From positions 4,833,001 to 4,897,000 of the forward strand of contig NZ_PKFQ01000001.1 in the NCBI RefSeq assembly GCF_002939475.1: a DNA stretch of 64,000 bases, given 5' to 3'. A program made the position numbers and the translations under genes. Shown here piece by piece: positions 57,384-64,000 of this stretch. Within the stretch, counting starts at the first letter, position 1. Every line of letters begins with the position of its first letter. Source of the DNA: Streptomyces cinnamoneus (lineage in GTDB: Bacteria; Actinomycetota; Actinomycetes; Streptomycetales; Streptomycetaceae). The notes beneath the pieces are model-generated. The model saw only the letters and a program-made list of their open reading frames with translations, was not told where the DNA came from and made no database searches.

Positions 57384-57471
57384 CACTACTCTCTCCGGCG
57401 GCACGGCGCCAGCGTTTCGGTCAGGGCCTCAACCTTCGCCCGCGCCCCCCGCCCGGCGCCACCATCAGGCC

Positions 57472-58716
57472 ATGTCTTCTTCCTCCTCGATGAACCGGCG
57501 CACCCTCACCAAGTCCGCCGTCCTGGCCACCGCCCTGCTGCTCACCGGCGGCACGGGCCTCGCACCGGCCCGGGCCGCCACCGAGGGCGGCGCCGTCGTC
57601 CCGCGGTTGCCGGCGCCGACGGGCCCGTACGCGACCGGCGTGACGGCGCTCTACCTCGTCGACCGCTCCCGCCCCGACCCGTGGGAGCCCAAGATCCCCG
57701 TACGGGAGGTGCTGGTCACCGTCTTCCATCCGGCCCGCACCGTGCGCGGCCGGCCGGCCGCCCCGCAGTGGACGCAGGGCGCCGCGGAGCTCTTCGGACA
57801 GCTCGCCCCCCAGGCGGGACACCGCGAGCTGCCGGCGGCCGGGGTGGACTGGGCGGCCACCGCCACCCACTCGCGCAAGCTCGCGCCCGCCACGGGCGGA
57901 CGGCGGCCGGTGCTGCTGTACAGCCCCGGCGGCGGCGACCCGGGGGCGCTCGGCACCGGCCTCGCCGAGGACCTGGCCAGCCACGGCTACGTCGTGGTGG
58001 TCGTCGACCACCCCGGCGACGGCCTCGCGGTGGAGTTCCCGTGCGGGACGAGCGGACGCGACACGGTCCGGGCCACCGTCTTCCGGGACGACCCCCGCGC
58101 GCATCCCGCGATGTTCCGCACCGCGATCGACACCCGGATCGCGGACATCCGGTTCGTGCTGGACCAGTTGGAGGTGCTGGCGGCCGGCCGGAATCCCGAC
58201 GCGCTGGGGCGCGCCCTGCCCGAGCACCTCGGACGTGCGCTGGACCTGCGGCGGGTGGGCGTCTACGGCCACTCGGCGGGCGGCACGGCCGTGGCCGAGG
58301 CGCTGTACGAGGACCGTCGCGTCGGCGCCGCCGTCACCATGGAGGGCTACCTCGACTACGCGCCCGAGGGGCCCGGCCGGCCGGGAGAGCTGTTCCCCGT
58401 GGCCCGGCACGGGGTGGACCGGCCGCTGCTCCTGCTGGGCACCGACGGCTTCCGCAGCGAGGAGCTCGACCGCTCCTGGTCGGCCGTGCTCGCCCGCTCC
58501 GGGGGACGCGTCCGCCGGCGGCAGCTCGACGACTCCTCGCACTGGGTGTTCACCGACTACGCCGCCTTCGCGCCCCAGTTGCAGACTGCCGCCCTGATGA
58601 CGGCCGAGGGCCGGAACAAGCTGGTCGGCCCGATCGACCCGGCGCGGTCGGTGCCCGCGGTGCGCGGGCAGGTGCGCTCGTTCTTCGACCGGCACCTGCC
58701 CGCGCGCCGGGCGTGA
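57472..58716 (+). CDS. Secreted alpha/beta hydrolase (PAF-acetylhydrolase/lipase-like)
   Basis: 414 aa. Signal peptide with a twin-arginine-like MNRRTLTKSAVLATALLLTGG, so Tat export is likely. Alpha/beta hydrolase core: oxyanion region LLYSPGGGDPGAL, nucleophile elbow GHSAGG (Ser268), and catalytic His in DDSSHWVFTDY. The layout resembles platelet-activating-factor acetylhydrolase-like lipases and cutinases of Streptomyces. ATG 57472 has no strong ribosome binding site; an alternative ATG lies at 57490. It sits at the right edge of the interval that separates the two sugar permease genes. Confidence 0.9.
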   Translation: MSSSSSMNRRTLTKSAVLATALLLTGGTGLAPARAATEGGAVVPRLPAPTGPYATGVTALYLVDRSRPDPWEPKIPVREVLVTVFHPARTVRGRPAAPQWTQGAAELFGQLAPQAGHRELPAAGVDWAATATHSRKLAPATGGRRPVLLYSPGGGDPGALGTGLAEDLASHGYVVVVVDHPGDGLAVEFPCGTSGRDTVRATVFRDDPRAHPAMFRTAIDTRIADIRFVLDQLEVLAAGRNPDALGRALPEHLGRALDLRRVGVYGHSAGGTAVAEALYEDRRVGAAVTMEGYLDYAPEGPGRPGELFPVARHGVDRPLLLLGTDGFRSEELDRSWSAVLARSGGRVRRRQLDDSSHWVFTDYAAFAPQLQTAALMTAEGRNKLVGPIDPARSVPAVRGQVRSFFDRHLPARRA

Positions 58717-58750
58717 CGACGGGCGTGACGCCGAGCGTGACGACGGGCGT
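58711..58750. repeat. Short direct repeat at hydrolase/permease junction
   Basis: GCGTGACGACGGGCGT occurs twice (58711-58726 and 58735-58750), a 24-base period, spanning the hydrolase stop and reaching the permease stop. It may be a slippage product or a scar of the rearrangement. Confidence 0.6.
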
Positions 58751-59622
58751 CACACCTCCTCCCGCAGCAGCCGCACGTACACCGCCGAGAACACCGCCCC
58801 CACCAGCAGGAGCAGCAGGGCGATCGCCGTGCCGTACCCGATCAGCGACTTCAGGAACGCCTGGTCGTACATGAACACCGGCAGCGTCTGGCTGCGGTCG
58901 CCGGGGCCGCCCCGGGTCATGGCCCAGATGAGGCCGAAGACCGACAGGGTCTGGAGGGTGTTCAGCATCAGATTGGTGCCGATGGAGCGGCGGATCATCG
59001 GGAGGGTGATGTGCCAGAGGCGGCGGAGCCCGCTCGCGCCGTCGACCTCCGCCGCCTCCGTGACGTCCTGGGGGATCTCGGCGAGCGCGGCGGAGTACAC
59101 CAGCATGGAGAACGCCGTGCCGCGCCAGACGTTGGCGAAGGAGACGGCGAGGATGGGCAGGGTGAACAGCCAGTTCTGCTGCGGCAGATGGAGCCACTCC
59201 AGCACGGCGTTGAGCGTGCCGCGGCGGTTGAAGAAGGTGTAGAGGAGGAAGGCGGCCACGATCTCCGGCAGCACCCACGCGGCGATCACCACCGCGCCCG
59301 TCAGCGTGCGGACCGGCTTCGACGCGCGCCGCATCAGGGCGGCGAGGGCGAAGCCCAGCGTGTTCTGGCCGACGAGGGACGACAGGACGGTGAAGACGAG
59401 CGTGAGCAGGACCGCGTTGCGGAAGCCGTCGTCGGCGAACGCCCTGCGGAAGTTGGCGAGGCCGACGAAGGAGGCCGAGGCCTGGCCGGTGAGCTGGGTG
59501 TCGGTGAAGGCGAGCCAGACGCAGTAGGCGATGGGACCGGCGAGGAAGAGCAGGAGCAGGGTGGTCGCCGGGGCGAGGGGGAGCCAGCGCAGGGCCGTGC
59601 GGTGCGCGCGGGCCCGCGTCAT
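58750..59622 (-). CDS. Carbohydrate ABC permease, MalF type
   Basis: 290 aa with six membrane helices and the EAA loop EAAEVDGASGLRRLWHITLPMIRR (about 190-213). It starts MTRARAHRTALRWLPLAPATTLLLLFLAGP. ATG 59622 overlaps the binding-protein stop by 4 bases. A MalG-type partner should follow downstream but the next gene there is a convergent hydrolase; the fitting MalG gene lies at 43454. The ATPase of the importer (MsiK-like in Streptomyces) is usually encoded elsewhere. Confidence 0.92.
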   Translation of the reverse strand: MTRARAHRTALRWLPLAPATTLLLLFLAGPIAYCVWLAFTDTQLTGQASASFVGLANFRRAFADDGFRNAVLLTLVFTVLSSLVGQNTLGFALAALMRRASKPVRTLTGAVVIAAWVLPEIVAAFLLYTFFNRRGTLNAVLEWLHLPQQNWLFTLPILAVSFANVWRGTAFSMLVYSAALAEIPQDVTEAAEVDGASGLRRLWHITLPMIRRSIGTNLMLNTLQTLSVFGLIWAMTRGGPGDRSQTLPVFMYDQAFLKSLIGYGTAIALLLLLVGAVFSAVYVRLLREEV

Positions 59623-60971
59623 GAGGCCTTCACGCCGTCCGCGCCCGCGATCGAACGCAGCCTCTCGTCGTACCGCCGGGCCGCCCGCTCCGTGCTCGCG
59701 TCACCGGTCGTCACCGACTCCATCGCCTCCTGGATGGCGCTGGACACCTGCGGGTAGACCGGCAGCGCGGGGCGGTAGTGGGTGTTCTTCACCAGGCCGG
59801 TGAAGAACTCGACGCCCGGCATGGAGGAGCGGTAGCGGTCGTTCGCCGCGACGTCGTCCCGCACCGCGATCTGCCCGTCGCGCACGGTCCAGTCGGTGGC
59901 GTTCTCCGGGGACTGGAGCAGCTCGACGAGCTGCCAGGCGAGGTCCGCCTTGGTGGACCTGGCGCTGATCGACCAGGTCCAGCCGCCGGAGAGGCTGACG
60001 CGGCCGGGATCCCGGCCGTCCTGGGTGGGGAAGGCCGCCCGGCCCATCACCCGCGACCACTGCGGCCACGGCCGGGAGCCGTCGGGCTGCCAGTACTTGC
60101 CGAGCCAGGAGCCGTCCAGGGCGATGGCCAGCTTGCCCTCGGGGATCCACTCGCCGGCCACGCGCGTCGAGACGTTGGGGTCGAGGGCGTCGGACGGCTG
60201 GGGGCCGAGCTTCTCGGCGAAGACGGTGCGGACGAATTCCAGGGAGTCCCGGAACCCCGTGGTGCCGGCCCGCCACTTCTTCGCCGCCGGGTCGTAGAGG
60301 GGGTCCGCGCCCGTCCCGTACAGCAGCATCTCGAAGCCCTGCATCGCGGCGCCCTCTCCCGCGCCCTTGCCCGTGTAGACGTTGAGCGGAATGACGCCGG
60401 GGACCGCGCGCTTGACCGCGCGGGCGGCGTCGAGCACGTCGTTCCAGGTGCGCGGCCGCCAGTCGGCCGGCAGGCCCGCCCGTGCGAAGAGCTCCTTGTT
60501 GAACCACAGCCCCCGGGTGTCGGTGCCGTCCGGGACCCCGTAGGTCCTGCCGTCCTCGGCCCTCGCCGAGGCCTTCGCGCTCGCGGCGAAGCGGTCCCAG
60601 TGCTTCCAGGCGGCCAGCTTGTCGTCGAGCGGTCTCAAGTAGCCGCTCTTGATGTCGGCGTTGATCAGGAACGTGTCCTCGCGCACCAGGTCCGGCGCGG
60701 TCTTCGGCGACCGCATCATCTGCTGGATCTTGGTGTAGTAGTCGTCCTGGGACGCCTGGACGGGGAGGAGCCGGAGCTTCTTCCCCTGGTACGTCCGCTC
60801 GAACTGCTTCTTGATGCCGGCCAGATACGCGTCCATGATCCGGACCTTGTTGTCCGTGCTGCGCTGGTACGCGACCTTCACGGTGTCGGGGTCGTCGCCC
60901 GAACCGCTGCCGCAGGACGTGAGAGCGAGAGCGGAGAGGGCCACGAGAAGTACGGGGCGGGTGGGGCGCAC
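59619..60971 (-). CDS. Sugar ABC transporter substrate-binding lipoprotein
   Basis: 450 aa solute-binding protein of the family 1 type. Signal peptide with lipobox LALTSCG (Cys at about 20), so the mature protein is lipid-anchored outside the membrane. It contains the TWNDVLDAARAVK and GGWTWSISARSTK segments usual for oligosaccharide-binding proteins. GTG 60971 has a perfect AGGAGGT site; the frame to 61037 is rejected. Operon leader: followed by MalF-type permease with ATGA overlap. Substrate unknown. A two-component system ends 83 bases upstream. Confidence 0.92.
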   Translation of the reverse strand: MRPTRPVLLVALSALALTSCGSGSGDDPDTVKVAYQRSTDNKVRIMDAYLAGIKKQFERTYQGKKLRLLPVQASQDDYYTKIQQMMRSPKTAPDLVREDTFLINADIKSGYLRPLDDKLAAWKHWDRFAASAKASARAEDGRTYGVPDGTDTRGLWFNKELFARAGLPADWRPRTWNDVLDAARAVKRAVPGVIPLNVYTGKGAGEGAAMQGFEMLLYGTGADPLYDPAAKKWRAGTTGFRDSLEFVRTVFAEKLGPQPSDALDPNVSTRVAGEWIPEGKLAIALDGSWLGKYWQPDGSRPWPQWSRVMGRAAFPTQDGRDPGRVSLSGGWTWSISARSTKADLAWQLVELLQSPENATDWTVRDGQIAVRDDVAANDRYRSSMPGVEFFTGLVKNTHYRPALPVYPQVSSAIQEAMESVTTGDASTERAARRYDERLRSIAGADGVKAS

Positions 60972-61054
60972 GGCTCGACCTCCTGCACCTTGTGGTGTCG
61001 AGTCGTACGTTCCCCCCGTCGGCCCGCGGCACGCCACTGCGCGGGGCGACGCCC

Positions 61055-61774
61055 TCAGGGCCGGCTGAGCCAGCGGTAGCGCAGCTCCGGCCGGCCGACC
61101 TGCCCGTAGCGCGGCGCCCGCACGGCGCGCCCGGTGCCGACGAGGTGCTCGAGGTAACGGCGCGCGGTGATGCGGGAGATGCCCATGGCCGTGGCGGCCG
61201 CGCCCGAGGAGATGCCCTCGTCGCCGGCGGCGCGCAGCGTCTCCGTGATCGCCTGGAGGGTGTCCAGGGCGAGCCCCTTGGGCAGCGCGACGGGCTGCGG
61301 CGCGCGCAGCACGGCGAGGGCACGGTCGACCTCCTCCTGGCCGCTCGCCTCCCCGGCCGCCGCCCGGAACTCGGCGTAGCGCACGAGGCGGTCGCGCAGC
61401 GTCGCGAAGGTGAAGGGCTTGAGCACGTACTGGACGACGCCGAGTGAGACGCCCTCGCGGACCACGGCCAGGTCGCGCGCCGAGGTCACCGCGATGACGT
61501 CCGCGCCGTGCCCGGCGGTGCGCAGGGAGCGGACGAGCGCCAGGCCGTGTCCGTCGGGGAGGTAGAGGTCGAGCAGGAGCAGGTCGACGGCCGGACGCCC
61601 GTCGGCCGCCGACCGCTTGAGGAACTGCGAGGCGTCGCCGCGCGAGTGCACCACGCCGGCCACCGTGAACCCGGGCACCCGTCCCACGTACAGCGCGTGC
61701 GCGGCGGCGGCGACGGGATCGTCCTCCACGACCAGCACGCGGATGGCGGGGGCCTGCCCCGGGCTCGTGCTCAT
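61055..61774 (-). CDS. Response regulator, CitB/DcuR type
   Basis: 239 aa. Receiver domain (about 10-130) with acidic pocket Glu17/Asp18/Asp19, phosphoacceptor Asp69 (LLLLDLYLPDG) and Lys in VLKPF. The C-terminal winged-helix DNA-binding domain (about 170-235, GISSGAAATAMGISRITARRYLEHLV) is the CitT/DcuR class. ATG overlaps the histidine kinase stop by 4 bases (61771-61774). With the kinase and the divergent symporter gene it forms a typical C4-dicarboxylate or citrate sensing and uptake set. Confidence 0.93.
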   Translation of the reverse strand: MSTSPGQAPAIRVLVVEDDPVAAAAHALYVGRVPGFTVAGVVHSRGDASQFLKRSAADGRPAVDLLLLDLYLPDGHGLALVRSLRTAGHGADVIAVTSARDLAVVREGVSLGVVQYVLKPFTFATLRDRLVRYAEFRAAAGEASGQEEVDRALAVLRAPQPVALPKGLALDTLQAITETLRAAGDEGISSGAAATAMGISRITARRYLEHLVGTGRAVRAPRYGQVGRPELRYRWLSRP

Positions 61775-63447
61775 GCGGACGCTCCTTGCGGGACGGGGGA
61801 CGGGCCGGGCGCCGCGGCGGCCCCGGCGCCGGGCAGCGGCAGCCGCACGGTGAACTCGGCGCCGCCCCCCGGGGAGTGGCCGAGCGTGACCGTGCCGCCG
61901 TGGCGCCGGGCGGCCCGGCGCACGAGCGCCAGGCCGAGGCCCCGGCCGTGCGGCCCGGTGGCGTCCTTGGTGGACCAGCCCCGCTGGAACACCTCGTCCA
62001 TCACCTCGGGGGCCACGCCGGCTCCGGTGTCGCCGACGCGCAGCAGCAGCTCGGCGCCGGCCGCCCCCTCGGTGTCCGTGCGGACGGTGACGGTGACCCG
62101 GCCGGGGCCGTGGGCGTCCGTGGCCGCCTCGACGGCGTTGTCGATGAGGTTGCCGAGGATCGTGACCAGGTCGCGGGCGGGCAGGTCCGGCGGCAGCAGG
62201 CCGTCGTCCACGCGGCTGTCGTCGGTCAGCGCCAGCTCCACCCCGTGCTCGTTGGCCTGGGCCGCCTTGCCCAGGAGCAGCGCGGCGAGGACCGGTTCGG
62301 CGACGGCGGCGACGACCTGGTCGGTCAGGGCCTGGGCGAGCTCCAGCTCGGCGGTGGCGAAGTCGGCGGCCTCGTCGGCCCGGCCGAGCTCGATGAGCGA
62401 GACGACGGCGTGCAGCCTGTTCGCGGCCTCGTGCGCCTGCGAGCGCAGTGCCTCGGCGAGGCCGCGCACGGAGTCCAACTCCCCTGACAGTGCCTGGAGT
62501 TCGGTGTGGTCGCGCAGGGTGACGACGGTGCCGTGCCGCTCACCGCCGGCGACCGGCGAGGTGTTGACGACGAGGATCCGCTCGGCGGTCAGGTGCACCT
62601 CGTCGACGCGCGGCCCCGGCGCGAGCAGCGCCTCCGTCAGCGCCGGCGGCAGGCCCAGGTCCGCGACGGGGCGGCCGACGACGTCCTCGCCGGCCAGGCC
62701 GAGCAGCACCCGGCCGCCGTCGTTGACGAGCGCGATCCGGCGCTGCCCGTCGAGCATCAGCAGGCCCTCGCGCACGGCGTGCAGCGCGGCCTCGTGGTAG
62801 TCGCGCATCCGGGCCAGCTCCCCGGCGTTCATGCCGTGGGTGTGGCGGCGCAGCCGGGAGCCCAGGAGGTACGTCCCGGCGCCGCCCAGGGCGAGGGCGG
62901 CCAGCGCCATGCCGGACAGGGCGGCGAGCTGGTGGCGCGCCTCGGCGCTGATGGCGTCGACGGTGATGCCGGCGCTGACGAGCGCGGCCACCGTGCCGTC
63001 GTCGGCGGTCACGGGCGCGACGGCCCGCACGGAGGGGCCCAGGGTGCCGGTGTACGTCTCGGAGAACGTCCGCCCGCGCAGGGCGGGGCCGGTGTGGCCG
63101 AGGAAGCGTTCGCCGATGCGGGCGGGGTCGGGGTGCGTCCAGCGCAGCCCGCCCGGGCTCATGATCGTCACGAAGTCGACGCCGGTGTCGCGGCGGACCC
63201 GCTCGGCGTACGGCTGGAGCGCCGCCGTCGGGTCCGGGCCCCGGACCGCGGCCCGGACGGCAGGCGAGGCGGCCACGGCGGTGGCGGCGGCGGTCACCTG
63301 GCGGCCGGCCGCCTCCTCGGCCTGGCGGCGGTCGGTGACGTAGGCGAAGACCGCGCATCCGGCCACCACGGCGGCGACCAGCACGATCTGCATGGCGAAG
63401 AGCCGGCCGGCGAGGCTGCGGGGGCGACGGATGCGGGGTGTGCGCAT
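61771..63447 (-). CDS. Sensor histidine kinase, CitA/DcuS type
   Basis: 558 aa membrane kinase: TM1 (about 20-40), extracytosolic PAS/PDC sensor (about 40-180, with RDTGVDFVTIMSPGGLRWTHPDPARIGERFLGH, typical of dicarboxylate/citrate sensors), TM2 (about 185-205), cytosolic PAS (about 215-320) and HisKA/ATPase (about 325-540). His339 in SQAHEAANRLH is the phosphorylation site; N box NLIDNAVEAA and GDTGAGV, GRGLGLALVRR (G boxes) are present. Start MRTPRIRRPRSL at 63447; longer frame to 63510 is unlikely. Signals probably a carboxylate such as citrate or C4-dicarboxylate. Confidence 0.93.
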   Translation of the reverse strand: MRTPRIRRPRSLAGRLFAMQIVLVAAVVAGCAVFAYVTDRRQAEEAAGRQVTAAATAVAASPAVRAAVRGPDPTAALQPYAERVRRDTGVDFVTIMSPGGLRWTHPDPARIGERFLGHTGPALRGRTFSETYTGTLGPSVRAVAPVTADDGTVAALVSAGITVDAISAEARHQLAALSGMALAALALGGAGTYLLGSRLRRHTHGMNAGELARMRDYHEAALHAVREGLLMLDGQRRIALVNDGGRVLLGLAGEDVVGRPVADLGLPPALTEALLAPGPRVDEVHLTAERILVVNTSPVAGGERHGTVVTLRDHTELQALSGELDSVRGLAEALRSQAHEAANRLHAVVSLIELGRADEAADFATAELELAQALTDQVVAAVAEPVLAALLLGKAAQANEHGVELALTDDSRVDDGLLPPDLPARDLVTILGNLIDNAVEAATDAHGPGRVTVTVRTDTEGAAGAELLLRVGDTGAGVAPEVMDEVFQRGWSTKDATGPHGRGLGLALVRRAARRHGGTVTLGHSPGGGAEFTVRLPLPGAGAAAAPGPSPVPQGASA

Positions 63448-63594
63448 GGCCGACAGTGTGCCCTTTGGCTTGTTCGTGAACGTAATGCACGTAAGGGTGA
63501 CCGCCGTCACAGGGGGAGGGCATAGTCACCGCGACCCCTTCTCGCCGGGAGAAGCGCGGTCGCACCCCCGAGCCGCGACGACGAGGAGAGAACC

Positions 63595-64000
63595 GTGGCA
63601 GTGCAGCAGTCACCGCCGCCGCAGGAGCCCGCGCGGGCGAGCGGCAGGCCGGACCGGACCCACTACCTCTACCTCGCGGTGATCGCGGCGGTGCTCGCCG
63701 GCATCGCGGTCGGCTTCGCGGCGCCGGGCTTCGCCGTGGAGCTCAAGCCGCTGGGCACGGGCTTCGTGAACCTGATCAAGATGATGATCTCGCCGGTCAT
63801 CTTCTGCACGATCGTGCTGGGCATCGGCTCCGTGCGGAAGGCGGCGAAGGTCGGCGCCGTCGGCGGCCTGGCGCTCGGCTACTTCCTCCTGATGTCCACG
63901 GTGGCGCTGGCCATCGGGCTGGTCGTCGGCAACCTCCTGGAACCCGGCAGCGGGCTGCACCTGACGGACGCGCTGCGGCACGCGGGGGAGTCGCAGGCCA
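63595..64000 (+). CDS. Dicarboxylate:cation symporter (DctA-like), cut by window end
   Basis: Only the first 135 residues are visible; the frame is open to base 64000. Starting MAVQQSPPPQEPARASGRPDRTHYLYLAVIAAVLAGIAVGF with GTG at 63595 and GGAGAG upstream. The IKMMISPVIFCTIVLGIGSVRKAAKVGAVGG segment is the hallmark of the DAACS family (DctA/GltP). Two or three helices are visible. It takes up C4-dicarboxylates such as succinate or malate with protons or sodium. Divergent from the kinase, so likely its regulatory target. It is not scored by stop-to-stop searches because its stop is outside the window. Confidence 0.9.
   Translation, partial: MAVQQSPPPQEPARASGRPDRTHYLYLAVIAAVLAGIAVGFAAPGFAVELKPLGTGFVNLIKMMISPVIFCTIVLGIGSVRKAAKVGAVGGLALGYFLLMSTVALAIGLVVGNLLEPGSGLHLTDALRHAGESQA

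Noticed and set aside
1..64000. tRNA, rRNA, riboswitch or attachment-site candidates
   Set aside because: By eye I found no tRNA cloverleaf, rRNA segment, TPP or cobalamin riboswitch-like conserved box, or integrase with flanking repeats.

Overview
This 64 kb window is high-GC actinobacterial DNA and almost certainly Streptomyces chromosome. The evidence is frequent GTG starts with purine-rich ribosome binding sites, dense genes joined by ATGA/GTGA overlaps, and Streptomyces hallmark genes: the polar-growth coiled-coil genes filP and scy side by side, nucS, icmA, and the pyk-ackA-pta/pfkA block. From memory, the order from position 1506 to about 39,750, and again from about 58,750 to the right end, follows the core S. 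coelicolor region near SCO5385-SCO5436. The SCO numbers are recalled, not searched.

Left core (1-39,750). An acyl-CoA set is spread through this part: 3-hydroxybutyryl-CoA dehydrogenase (1506), methylmalonyl-CoA epimerase mce and a divergent thiolase (19192-20985), the mutase chaperone GTPase meaB (21018) and the isobutyryl-CoA mutase large subunit icmA (26774). These link butyrate, isobutyrate and propionate metabolism. Between them lie a STAS protein, a large membrane-anchored ATP-binding protein, mismatch endonuclease nucS, an LLM-type flavin oxidoreductase, two paralogous ABC export pairs, filP and a very long repeat-rich scy, three tandem AIM24 proteins, small membrane proteins, MarR/TetR regulators, a thioredoxin-TPR protein and a three-gene secreted/membrane operon (31048-33543). 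Pyruvate kinase, acetate kinase, phosphotransacetylase and a divergent phosphofructokinase follow. Strong perfect-stem terminators separate most convergent units.

Middle accessory interval (about 39,900-58,750). A FtsX-type ABC permease has lost its ATPase (a 19-codon remnant remains) and is followed by an antitoxin/PIN-toxin pair. Next is a lone MalG-type sugar permease. About 14.4 kb further right are its likely partners, a MalF-type permease and a lipoprotein binding protein, in the order and orientation expected if the intervening DNA split one sugar ABC operon. That DNA holds two tandem CBS proteins, a VOC protein, a secreted serine hydrolase, an orphan FxLD-type lanthipeptide precursor with no maturation enzymes in the window, a four-EF-hand protein, a MetE-like protein, a PPOX protein, an SGNH hydrolase, an IS701-like transposase remnant, a TetR/MFS efflux pair with clear operators, an ArsR-type regulator and a secreted alpha/beta hydrolase.

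Right end (58,750-64,000). The sugar ABC genes are followed by a citrate/dicarboxylate-type two-component pair (61055-63447) and, divergently, the start of a dicarboxylate:cation symporter that runs off the window. No rRNA, tRNA, CRISPR array, prophage or intact insertion sequence was recognised.
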